In this document: positions 25,695 through 33,354 of the stretch, piece after piece | How the letters are laid out: the number at the start of each line of letters is the position of its first letter | Position numbering within the stretch: the first letter of the stretch is position 1 | Origin: Bacillota bacterium | GTDB taxonomy: Bacteria > Bacillota > Clostridia > Christensenellales > Christensenellaceae | Assembly: GCA_023393165.1 (NCBI GenBank) | Contig: JAEWMJ010000001.1 | Span: forward strand, 1 to 50,481 | DNA: 50,481 bases | Direction: 5' to 3' | Position numbers and translations under genes: made by a program | The notes under the pieces: model-generated | Told to the model about the DNA's origin: nothing | Database searches by the model: none | Seen by the model: only the letters and a program-made list of their open reading frames with translations

Positions 25695-25720
25695 CCCTTT
25701 CTTTTAGAAAAAAGAAAGGG
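25695..25720 (+). repeat. Second hairpin directly upstream of acsV
   Basis: A perfect 11-bp inverted repeat, CCCTTTCTTTT (25695-25705) and AAAAGAAAGGG (25710-25720), with an AGAA loop. It lies three bases after the T-run of the preceding terminator and 29 bases before the acsV start. It lacks a T-run, so it may protect the 5' end of a processed acsV message. Confidence 0.6.
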
Positions 25721-25749
25721 TGTAAAAATGACTAAAGGGAGAAAAGGAT

Positions 25750-27627
25750 ATGCCTAAAATCACATTCAAACCAAACGGATGCGAGATAGAGGTAATGGAA
25801 GGAACTTTGTTGCTGGACGCCGCGAAAAAAGCGGGCGTACACATCGAAGCCCCATGCGGCGGAAACGGCGTCTGCGGGAAATGCCTTGTGCAGATGGTAT
25901 CCGGATCCGTGGATTTTCCGGACGGCCTGATTCCCAGGGAACTGGCGGAGGAAGGATACGTGCTGGCGTGCAAGGCGAAGATCACGGGCGACGTCTGCGT
26001 GCTGATACTTTCGGAACCCGAAAAGGAGCAGGGCAAGTTTTCAAAAATAAACGAAGATATCCATTTGATCGATAAAAGCCTTCTTCCCGTTCCGGAAGAA
26101 TATGAAACGCTTGTCAAAAAAGCTGAATTCACCGTACCCGCTCCCGAGATGGGGGACGGGCTCTCGGACTTTGACAGATTCCAAAAGAAGGCAACGGAAG
26201 AACTGGGATTGCCTGTTGAAATCCCCCTTTCCGTGCTGCGTTCTCTTCCGGAAGCGCTTAGGGAGGCGGACGGCGCCGTTGCGGCGGTGTACATGGAGGA
26301 TGGCGGCGTTGCCAGAATGGTGGACGTGCATCCCAAAGAGGATCTCGCGATGTACGGCATAGCCGTTGATATCGGTACGACCACGGTTGCGGTTCAGCTT
26401 GTAAACACGCGGGACGGCGGCATCATCGCCTCTAAAACGGATTACAACGCGCAGGTGGAATGCGGGCTGGACGTGATCAGCCGGATCAATTACGCCAAAA
26501 AGCCGGAGAGGCTCGCAGAACTCAGGAAAAAGGTGCTGGAGACAATCAACCGGATCGTCAAAGAACTGTCGGCTGCGCACAATGTGGAACAGCGGCGTAT
26601 ATACAATGCTTCCATTGCCGGAAATACCACCATGGTGCAGCTTTTCCTGGGCGTTTTGCCCGAATATTTAAGGCTTGACCCGTACACGCCCCCCGTTTAC
26701 GACGTGCCCCTGTACAGGGCGTCGGACGTCGGACTGGCCGTCAACCCCGATACTTATGTTCTTATGGCTCCGTCTGTAGGAAGTTATGTGGGCGGGGACA
26801 TTACGTCCGGCCTTCTGTGCACCGGACTTCCGTTCAATGAGGACGGGCTTGATATGTTCATAGACCTTGGCACAAACGGGGAACTGGTCATCGGCAGCGC
26901 GGATTTTATGATGGGATGCGCATGCTCCGCAGGTCCCGCGTTTGAGGGCGGAGGAATAGAAAAAGGAATGCGCGCCTCCAACGGCGCTGTTGAGCGTGTG
27001 GAGATCGACCCGGTTACAGGCATAGCCGAATATTCCGTGATCGGAGGCGGCGCGCCCATAGGGATCTGCGGCTCGGGGATCATTTCTCTGATATCCGAGC
27101 TTTTTTCCAAGGGCCTGCTGGACGCCAGGGGAAAGCTGGAAAGATCCAAAAATATCTCCCGCATTGACGCGCAGGATAAAAACGCGCGCTACACCGTTGT
27201 GCCCGCCGGAGAAACCCGGGACGGAAAACCGGTTTATATCACCGAGGCGGACATAGACAATTTCATCCGCGCCAAAGGCGCGATATTCTCGGCGTGCAAC
27301 ACCATGCTGAAAAAGATCGAAATGGATTTTGACTGCCTGGCGCATATTTACATTGCGGGCGGTTTCGGCAGATACCTGAACATCGATAATGCAAAAACGC
27401 TTGGACTGGTGCCCGACCAGGACGATGAAAAGTTCCGGTTTATAGGCAATTCGTCCATAATCGGCGCATATATGACGCTGATGTCCAAAAAACACCGCGA
27501 TTTGGAAAAGGAAATCGCAAAGAAGATCACGTATATCGATCTTTCCACGGAGCCGGAGTATATGGACGAATATACGGCGGCGCTTTTCCTGCCGCATACA
27601 GACGCAAGCCTGTTTCCGGGAAAATAA
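25750..27627 (+). CDS. acsV: Reductive activator of the corrinoid iron-sulfur protein (RACo)
   Basis: A 625-residue protein. The N-terminal 2Fe-2S ferredoxin domain has cysteines C36, C42, C45 and C74. A linker region (about 95-200) follows, then an ASKHA-type ATPase domain beginning GIAVDIGTTTVAVQLVN near residue 204. Further motifs are ASIAGNTTMVQLFLG, IDLGTNGELVIG, CSAGPAFEGGGI and IYIAGGFGRYLNIDNA. RACo proteins use ATP to drive electrons uphill and return accidentally oxidised cob(II)alamin to active cob(I)alamin in the corrinoid protein. Related activators serve other corrinoid methyltransferases, but the location after acsC supports this assignment. A GGGAGAAAAGG site precedes ATG 25750. 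The two upstream hairpins suggest it is expressed at a lower level than the structural subunits. Confidence 0.9.
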   Translation: MPKITFKPNGCEIEVMEGTLLLDAAKKAGVHIEAPCGGNGVCGKCLVQMVSGSVDFPDGLIPRELAEEGYVLACKAKITGDVCVLILSEPEKEQGKFSKINEDIHLIDKSLLPVPEEYETLVKKAEFTVPAPEMGDGLSDFDRFQKKATEELGLPVEIPLSVLRSLPEALREADGAVAAVYMEDGGVARMVDVHPKEDLAMYGIAVDIGTTTVAVQLVNTRDGGIIASKTDYNAQVECGLDVISRINYAKKPERLAELRKKVLETINRIVKELSAAHNVEQRRIYNASIAGNTTMVQLFLGVLPEYLRLDPYTPPVYDVPLYRASDVGLAVNPDTYVLMAPSVGSYVGGDITSGLLCTGLPFNEDGLDMFIDLGTNGELVIGSADFMMGCACSAGPAFEGGGIEKGMRASNGAVERVEIDPVTGIAEYSVIGGGAPIGICGSGIISLISELFSKGLLDARGKLERSKNISRIDAQDKNARYTVVPAGETRDGKPVYITEADIDNFIRAKGAIFSACNTMLKKIEMDFDCLAHIYIAGGFGRYLNIDNAKTLGLVPDQDDEKFRFIGNSSIIGAYMTLMSKKHRDLEKEIAKKITYIDLSTEPEYMDEYTAALFLPHTDASLFPGK

Positions 27628-27644
27628 CGCTTATATTGAAAAAC

Positions 27645-27683
27645 CAAACGTCCGGGATAAATATCTCCGGGCGTTTGTTTTTG
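27645..27683 (+). terminator. Terminator at the end of the CODH/ACS cluster
   Basis: An 11-bp stem, CAAACGTCCGG (27645-27655) with CCGGGCGTTTG (27667-27677), one G-U pair, followed by TTTTTG. Confidence 0.87.
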
Positions 27684-27768
27684 TCCGCATGATTCGCCTG
27701 CCTGTATGCAAGAATTGTTTTGTTATATAATACATTTAAAATCAGTAAAATCAGGAATCGGAGCGGTC

Positions 27769-28161
27769 ATGAAAAAACGGATATTATTGATCCAGCCGGA
27801 AAACAGGGAAATCAATGCTTTCAGAAAAAAACAGCTGAATAATTTTGTCCAGATCACCATGCCGTATCTGGCGGCGTTTGTAGATGAAACCCGTTATGAG
27901 ATCACGCTCATAGACGAGTACAACCAAAAGATACCGTTTCGATCCGATTTTGACCTGGCCGCCATTACGGTCAATACGCCCAATGCGTTTCACTGCTACG
28001 AAATCAGCCGGAACTTCCGGGACAGGGGAGTTAAAGTTGTGTTAGGCGGACCTCATGTTACTCTGCTGCCGGAAGAAGCATCCCGAATATGCGGAACTGA
28101 AATATTTGCCCGGTTGACAATTGTCTGGTTTGCATATAATATTTTAGTGAAGAGGGAGTAA
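27769..28161 (+). pseudogene. Truncated B12-binding radical SAM protein
   Basis: ATG 27769 with GGAG upstream opens a protein that matches the start of cobalamin-binding radical SAM enzymes: KRILLIQPENREINAFRKKQ, a conserved ITMPYLAAFVDETRYEITLIDEYNQ stretch given here only in part, and VVLGGPHVTLLPEEAS. The match stops near residue 112. What follows (about 19 codons) is read from a promoter and the 5' part of a riboswitch, and the stop codon lies inside the riboswitch core. The rest of the B12 domain and the whole radical SAM domain with its CxxxCxxC cluster motif are missing. It looks like a remnant left by a deletion. A short B12-binding protein in its own right is less likely, because the fold is incomplete. 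Confidence 0.7.
28114..28140 (+). promoter_or_regulatory. Promoter of the riboswitch-exchanger transcript
   Basis: TTGACA (28114-28119) and TATAAT (28135-28140) with a short 15-base spacer and a TG two bases before the -10. The transcript would begin at about 28147, right at the 5' end of the aptamer. Confidence 0.65.
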
Positions 28162-28240
28162 CCAATCTCTATTAAAGTCGTCATCCCGGAATCATGTGAT
28201 TCCCGGCTTTAATGGCAATTTGTCTGGTGAGACTTTTCAA
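28147..28240 (+). promoter_or_regulatory. yybP-ykoY-type (Mn2+) riboswitch aptamer
   Basis: The sequence has the conserved blocks of this class in order: GGGAGTAACC near the 5' end (28155-28163), GTCGTCAT in the internal loop (28177-28184), a hairpin CCCGGAATC...GATTCCCGG, and GGTGAGACTTTTC at the 3' end. The closing stem pairs GAAGAG (28149-28154) with CTTTTC (28233-28238). yybP-ykoY riboswitches bind Mn2+ and usually turn on metal-exporter genes. The gene directly downstream is a CaCA-family cation exchanger, which agrees with that role. The start of the aptamer overlaps the end of the truncated upstream reading frame. Confidence 0.85.
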
Positions 28241-28298
28241 AGATTATTATGACGGTATTTTATCGGAATAATTTTCTTTGAGAAGTCTTTTTATTTTT
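28230..28298 (+). terminator. Riboswitch-controlled terminator
   Basis: A 13-bp stem, AGACTTTTCAAAG (28230-28242) with CTTTGAGAAGTCT (28276-28288), one G-U pair, then a T-rich run. Its 5' arm contains the 3' strand of the aptamer closing stem, so the two are mutually exclusive. Ligand-bound aptamer prevents the terminator: an ON switch. Confidence 0.85.
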
Positions 28299-28313
28299 AT
28301 CGGAGGAAAAAGT

Positions 28314-29369
28314 ATGGATGCATTTATTCACAGCGGCCTTATAACAATGCCGACCGTTATTCTGGTGATTATCGTCGCCGGCATGCTGTATGTTCTGAGC
28401 AAGGGGGCGGATATTCTGGTGGACCAGGCCGTCGGCCTGTCGGTTCAATGGGGCGTTCCCAAAATGGTTATCGGCGCCACGGTCGTCTCACTTGGGACCA
28501 CGCTTCCCGAAGCGTCGGTATCCGTGCTGGCGGCGGTCAACGGAAATCCTGATCTGGCGCTTGGAAACGCCATAGGCTCGATCATCGCCGATACCGGCCT
28601 TATTATCGGTCTTGCGGCTCTCATCGGCTATCTGCCGGTAGACAGGATCATCGTGAAGCGCCAGGGGAAAATACAGGTTGCCGCCGGGTTTTTGCTGGCC
28701 CTGGTCAGCATACCTTTCTTTTCCGCAAGCCACGGGAATATCAGCCAATGGATGGGATGGATATTCATAGGCCTTCTCGTCCTTTATATTTATTTTTCAA
28801 TCAAATGGGCGAGAAACAGCGCATTGGCCGGCATAGAGCCGGCTGCGGGAAAACCTTCCGCCAAAACAAAAAACAGCGTGCCGGAGCCTGCCGTCCAAAA
28901 GAAGCCTTTGATCATCCGGATGCTCAAATTATTCTGCGGAATCGCCCTGGTCATCGTTTCATCCAAAATCCTCATTCCCGCGGTTGAGATTACCGCCGTA
29001 CGCGTGGGGATCCCGCAAAGTATTATTGCCGCAACGCTTGTGGCTCTGGGAACAAGCCTGCCCGAACTTGTTACGGCTGTCACCGCCGTGCGAAAGGGGC
29101 ATGGAGAGCTTGCCGTAGGCAATATCGTCGGGGCGGATATACTGAACGTCCTCTTTGTTGTGGGCAGTTCCGCCGCCGTAACATCCGGCGGCCTGAATGT
29201 CCCGGTCGACTTCTATAAACTCCAGATACCGGCAATGCTCGTTATTCTTGTCGTTTTCAGGCTGTTTTCAAGAGGGAACAACGAAAGGATCACAAAGATC
29301 GAAGGTTCGGTCCTGCTTACCGTTTATATAGCCTATATTATTCTGAACTATACATGGCTTCGCACATGA
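28314..29369 (+). CDS. CaCA-family cation/proton or cation/sodium exchanger
   Basis: A 351-residue membrane protein of the calcium/cation antiporter family (YrbG-like). It has the two signature alpha repeats in opposite halves, VVSLGTTLPEASVSV near residue 60 and LVALGTSLPELVTAVTAV near residue 245, each followed by GN(A/I)IG or GNIVGADI. About ten membrane helices surround a charged cytoplasmic loop near residues 165-200. It should export a divalent cation; the Mn2+-type riboswitch upstream points to manganese, perhaps with calcium. ATG 28314 is chosen because CGGAGG lies nine bases upstream; an in-frame TTG at 28278 lies in the terminator stem. Confidence 0.88.
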   Translation: MDAFIHSGLITMPTVILVIIVAGMLYVLSKGADILVDQAVGLSVQWGVPKMVIGATVVSLGTTLPEASVSVLAAVNGNPDLALGNAIGSIIADTGLIIGLAALIGYLPVDRIIVKRQGKIQVAAGFLLALVSIPFFSASHGNISQWMGWIFIGLLVLYIYFSIKWARNSALAGIEPAAGKPSAKTKNSVPEPAVQKKPLIIRMLKLFCGIALVIVSSKILIPAVEITAVRVGIPQSIIAATLVALGTSLPELVTAVTAVRKGHGELAVGNIVGADILNVLFVVGSSAAVTSGGLNVPVDFYKLQIPAMLVILVVFRLFSRGNNERITKIEGSVLLTVYIAYIILNYTWLRT

Positions 29370-29477
29370 TCAATTTACCAGAAAATGTAGATTAACCGCA
29401 CGGCTTGTTGAAACCGTAAAAACCGTGTACTATGTTAATAAATGTTAATAATTTTGATTAAGAAAGGAAACTGTGCT

Positions 29478-30317
29478 ATGGTTAAAAATTACCGTTCCAG
29501 GCTGGCAGGCCTTTTTGGATGCCCGGTGGATGAAAATCCGACGGTCGTTATGCAGGAGGCGGCATTCCGTGCAAAAGGGCTTGATTGGCGGTATATCACG
29601 ATGCTGGTATATCCCGAAGATCTCAAAAACGCGTTTTCAGGGCTCCGCGCAATGCATTTCGACGGGTGCAACCTGACCATACCCCATAAGATCGAAGCCA
29701 TGAAATATCTGGACGAAATATCTCCCAGCGCGGCGCTCATCGGCGCGGTCAACACGGTGGTCGTTCAGGACGGAAAATTGATCGGGCACAATACCGACGG
29801 GCAGGGATTGGTGGCGGGCATGCGCGAGGCCGGCATTTCTCTTGAAAACAAGCATCTGACCGTACTCGGAGCCGGGGGCGCCTCCCGCGCCATATGCGTT
29901 GAATGCGCGCTCGCAGGGGCGAAAAAGATTACGGTCATTAACAGAAATACGGATCGCGGCGCCGCCGTTGCCGAATTGCTGAATCAAAAAACAGATTGCA
30001 GGGGAGAATTTATTCCCTGGGAAGGAACCGCCCGCATTCCCGGATGCGATATTCTTGTGAATGCCACAAACATAGGACTTTTCCCGGATACTTCCTGCCC
30101 GGATATCCGTTACGGAGACATCAATGAAAAAATGATCGTTCAGGACATCATCCCGAATCCGGCGTTCACTTTGTTTTTGAAAAAAGCCGGGGAACGCGGA
30201 GCGGCAACCTTTGACGGGCTTGGCATGCTGGTACACCAGGGCGCAATCGGCTTTAAGCTCTGGACAGGCGAGGACGCTCCCCGCGATGTTATGAGAGCCG
30301 CACTGGAAAAGGTTTAA
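29478..30317 (+). CDS. Shikimate dehydrogenase-like NADP-dependent oxidoreductase
   Basis: A 279-residue protein with the two-domain AroE fold. The catalytic lysine is in NLTIPHKIEAM, the catalytic aspartate in HNTDGQG, the cofactor loop is LGAGGASRAI, and NRNTDR follows the second Rossmann strand, an arrangement usual for NADP binding. GAVNTVV and a terminal GLGMLVHQGAIGFKLWTG are also typical. The N-terminal substrate loop is different: AroE enzymes have an HSxSP-type motif whose two serines hold the shikimate carboxylate, whereas this protein has GCPVDENPTVVMQ. It may therefore act on quinate, an aminoshikimate-like or another substrate. ATG 29478 follows AAAGGAA. No other aromatic-pathway gene is nearby, so the aroE name is not used. 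Confidence 0.8.
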   Translation: MVKNYRSRLAGLFGCPVDENPTVVMQEAAFRAKGLDWRYITMLVYPEDLKNAFSGLRAMHFDGCNLTIPHKIEAMKYLDEISPSAALIGAVNTVVVQDGKLIGHNTDGQGLVAGMREAGISLENKHLTVLGAGGASRAICVECALAGAKKITVINRNTDRGAAVAELLNQKTDCRGEFIPWEGTARIPGCDILVNATNIGLFPDTSCPDIRYGDINEKMIVQDIIPNPAFTLFLKKAGERGAATFDGLGMLVHQGAIGFKLWTGEDAPRDVMRAALEKV

Positions 30318-30373
30318 CTGTATCTTATTATGTGGTTTTTTCAGTAATGGTCAAGGAACAAGGTAAATAAGTT

Positions 30374-30401
30374 AAAAAAGGCGCCCGCAAAGCAGGCGCC
30401 T
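30374..30401 (-). terminator. Terminator of the membrane hydrolase gene, bidirectional
   Basis: The stem pairs AGGCGCC (30379-30385) with GGCGCCT (30395-30401) and has a six-A run on the left, which reads as T on the minus strand. It may also stop rightward transcription from the dehydrogenase gene. Confidence 0.8.
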
Positions 30402-30432
30402 GTCAAAGTTTCCAGTCGTCAGCTTATATCAT

Positions 30433-32466
30433 TTAACCCATTATATAATGGAAGGAAGTAGCTGTATTCGCGCAAGTTATCATTGTAAACAGGAGCGCAT
30501 TGACAAACCCGCCCAGCCATGCGTTGCCGGTCTTTTTGCAGAGTATTCTGGAAAAAATCGTGCCAATAACGAGTATTGGGACGATTGGGAACAGAACGAT
30601 GTACCCTAAGTTCATATCCGGCTGCCAAAGTACGCCCGTGCTTTTGAAAGTTGCATATTGGATAATCATCACCAGTACGATGCCGGCCACATTGAAGAAG
30701 GCGTTGATTGCGATCGTCGCACATTCAGGCAGGTTCTTCACGCGATAGTTCTGATTCAGTATGGAGTTGAGGCAGAAGAATATGCCGAAGATTACGGAAT
30801 ACCGGAGCATTGTCGGCAGCAGCATGGGTACGTTAAAGGCGTTCACATTGAAGGTAAAGATGCGGAAATCCACCGTCCAGATGCCCCAGATGAAGTTAAG
30901 TACCGCATAGACGATTCCTACAAGCATGCCGGCAAGCAGCAATGTCTGGGCAAGCGCGCCAATGCCGCCCTCTATTTTGGCCGCATCAACCGGGCTGCTG
31001 TTATACAGGGCTGCGCCTTTGTCCGAACGCATCCTGTTGACAATACCGTTGAGGCCCCAGATTACCAGCGTGGCTCCCAATGCGAACAGGCCTACGGCAT
31101 CCGCCCACATAGCTACCCAATTCGTAGTGTCCTGCGGAAAAGCGGGGGACAGCGGGAACCACTCGGCGCCCAACTGCTCGCAGAACATTCGGATGCTGAA
31201 ACCTGCGAACACCGTAACAACGATGCCGGTCAGCCAGTAGAACGAATGCATCTGCGCACCCTTCAGCGCAGGCAGCGGGGGCAGGGCGTCAGGATCTTGT
31301 TTGCGTTTCCTGAGCCTTGTAAAGAACGGTATGGCGAGGAAAAGATCGGCAAGCGGAATAATCATAGCAAAGAACGCCGCCAGGCCGATGCAGGAGAACA
31401 TCTCCTTAACCATCCAGACCTCATTCGTACTGGGTATATAACTGGCTCCGGAAGGCGTTCCGAACGCTGTATAGAAGAAATTGGAGATGCTGGCTGCGCT
31501 ATTCACGGAGAAGGTATTCAGCGGATGAATCTCATTATTCTGATAGATTGTGCGGAACGGAGCGCTTGAAGCGGTCCCTTCCGTAACGTTTTCGAGAGAA
31601 CCGTTCACGTAGATGCCGCCGTTCTGGACGTTGATGGGGTCGTCCGTGGAAATCCCTACAAACTTGGCTCCGTAAACTGAATTCAGATATTGCCTGGAAA
31701 GGGAAGGGGTTCCGTCGGCGAGCGTATTGCCGGGGTTGGACCACGAGGCGGCACCGAAGAAGAACTCATCATCGTCTGCCTTCAGTATGCCCACTGAAAC
31801 GTTGTCATTGGCTCCGGCGAAGCTATCCCATGCTTGCAGCAAGCCTGCGGAGACGATGCCCAGACCATAGCCGTTCTGGGGTGTGAGATCGGTTCTGCCT
31901 ATATCGCCCGCAAAGTTGCCAACAGCGGAATTGACCAGCTGAGCGACGTTTGCAGAATCTTCCATTAGTGCCGCGGCTGTGTCAAAACCGCCCATCGAGT
32001 GACCGGAGATTCCTATTTTGTTCTGGTCAACGTAGTCCAGGTTATACAGGTATTTCGCTGCATTGTAAAGCCCCCGGGCGAACAGCGAACTGCCGGCTTC
32101 AGCGTTATTATAGTTGCCGTGCGCTTCGCGGTCTATAGTCAGCACGATGAAGCCCCGGCGCGAGAGTTCGATGGCATTCTGCAACTGCAGTTGGCGGTTG
32201 TTCAGATATCCGTGTGTCAAAACGACCGCGGGCAGTTTATTGGCTGCGCTGGCGCTTTGAGGTACGAATAAGATTCCGGAAACGACGGACCCCTTGACTG
32301 TAACGCTTGTATCCTTTGCCCAGGACCCCGAATTCACCGCATTTCTCAAATCAGTCACTTTGACTGAGTTCCAGTTTGATTGTATTTCCGAAGCGAAGAA
32401 GCTACTTATAAAAATTACTGCCAAACAAACCGCTAGAAATATCCAGGATTTTCTGTGATTATTCAT
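30433..32466 (-). CDS. Membrane-bound alpha/beta hydrolase with C-terminal multi-helix domain
   Basis: A 677-residue protein. An N-terminal signal anchor (about residues 7-26) leads to an extracytoplasmic alpha/beta-hydrolase domain (about 60-340). This has the oxyanion region VVLTHGYLNNRQ, a TIDREAHG segment and the nucleophile elbow ISGHSMGGFD. From about residue 360 to the end there are roughly eight hydrophobic helices that I cannot match to a known family. Esterase or peptidase activity outside the cell, linked to transport or membrane substrates, is inference; the hydrolase histidine may lie in NNEIHPLNTF near residue 315. A G-rich site (GGGGGG) lies nine bases before ATG. It is a single-gene unit with its own terminator. 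Confidence 0.75.
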   Translation of the reverse strand: MNNHRKSWIFLAVCLAVIFISSFFASEIQSNWNSVKVTDLRNAVNSGSWAKDTSVTVKGSVVSGILFVPQSASAANKLPAVVLTHGYLNNRQLQLQNAIELSRRGFIVLTIDREAHGNYNNAEAGSSLFARGLYNAAKYLYNLDYVDQNKIGISGHSMGGFDTAAALMEDSANVAQLVNSAVGNFAGDIGRTDLTPQNGYGLGIVSAGLLQAWDSFAGANDNVSVGILKADDDEFFFGAASWSNPGNTLADGTPSLSRQYLNSVYGAKFVGISTDDPINVQNGGIYVNGSLENVTEGTASSAPFRTIYQNNEIHPLNTFSVNSAASISNFFYTAFGTPSGASYIPSTNEVWMVKEMFSCIGLAAFFAMIIPLADLFLAIPFFTRLRKRKQDPDALPPLPALKGAQMHSFYWLTGIVVTVFAGFSIRMFCEQLGAEWFPLSPAFPQDTTNWVAMWADAVGLFALGATLVIWGLNGIVNRMRSDKGAALYNSSPVDAAKIEGGIGALAQTLLLAGMLVGIVYAVLNFIWGIWTVDFRIFTFNVNAFNVPMLLPTMLRYSVIFGIFFCLNSILNQNYRVKNLPECATIAINAFFNVAGIVLVMIIQYATFKSTGVLWQPDMNLGYIVLFPIVPILVIGTIFSRILCKKTGNAWLGGFVNALLFTMITCANTATSFHYIMG

Positions 32467-32506
32467 AGAAGTTGCCCCCCTAAATAATAATTTTGGAAAA
32501 TTTCTA

Positions 32507-32522
32507 ATAACAATCTTGTTAT
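32507..32522. promoter_or_regulatory. Inverted repeat upstream of the hydrolase gene
   Basis: ATAACAA-TC-TTGTTAT, a perfect 16-base palindrome 40 bases before the leftward start codon. Size and position would suit a repressor dimer; no regulator gene is adjacent. Confidence 0.35.
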
Positions 32523-33354
32523 CCTGTCTTCAGTATCTTATAAGTATTTCGTCGTTCGTAAAGCAGTGCGGATGTCCGGGCTCCTGCCGTAATGATGTGA
32601 GTTTATTCCCCATATGAATGCCTGTTTTATGAATAGCTGAGGAAACACATAAAAAATAAGTAAATTTACAGGGTCCGGCATCCTGAAATTTTTATAAAAG
32701 CTTCACCCCCTTTGCTTATCCCGATATATCGTTGGGTTCATATTATAATGAATTATTACGCTCTTCAAATGATTTTCCGATATGACAGGACATTAAATAA
32801 CCTTAGTAATTTTAAGTACTTATTTGTTGATTGCTTCCTGAAATTTAGCACAACCCTAAAAAAACCGCCGCATCTTATGAATAAAATTATAGAGAACGGC
32901 TTTTCATGCCCGAGGAATTGAAAAAGTTATAAAAACATATAAAAAAAACGAACAGATTATGTAAAATGAAAGAATCATTAACATAACACTTTCGTCTCAG
33001 AAACTCTAAAAGTTTATGTATAATCGAATTATATACCCGTATCACTGACAAGTCAATAGCGTTTCCAGGCATTTTTGCGATACTAATCCTGGCGTCCGGT
33101 TGATCAAAAAAGTTTGCATACATCTGAATCAATCTCTTAATAACAGTTGTCTTTACGAATCCGGAAAAAATAAGGTTAAGAAAGAAAAAAGCTTTGCAAT
33201 TAGGTTGTAAAGCCTTTTTTATATCTTCATAAAATCTCCATATCGTGACGTTATATTGGTTACAGATAAAAGAATGGCTGAATGGTAACTACTGCGGCTG
33301 CAAAGCACGCGGCCGGGCGGGATTGCCCGGAAATCTGCCCCGGGAGGCTAAGAT
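32523..33354. other. Long non-coding region between hydrolase and copper genes
   Basis: About 830 bases with no convincing gene. Short open frames at 32712-32921 (plus strand) and 32887-33132 (minus strand) have no good ribosome binding site and no recognisable protein. The region is AT-rich up to about 33240 and becomes GC-rich just before the copper genes, where CCGGGC and GCCCGG form a small hairpin near 33313-33332, right before the CGGGAGG ribosome binding site. It contains one orphan terminator (33185-33220). Confidence 0.5.
33185..33220. terminator. Orphan bidirectional terminator
   Basis: A stem, GCTTTGCAA with TTGTAAAGC (one G-U pair), flanked by AAAAAA on the left and TTTTTT on the right. 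No gene ends near it on either strand, which hints at an unrecognised short transcript to its left or protection of the copper genes from read-through. Confidence 0.7.

Noticed and set aside
25728..25757. Nine-codon frame MTKGRKGYA overlapping the acsV start
   Set aside because: It is formed by the acsV ribosome binding site itself and has no site of its own; most likely chance.
32887..33132. 81-codon minus-strand frame in the long non-coding region
   Set aside because: Weak ribosome binding site, phenylalanine- and asparagine-rich C-terminus and no recognisable family; kept only as part of the non-coding description.
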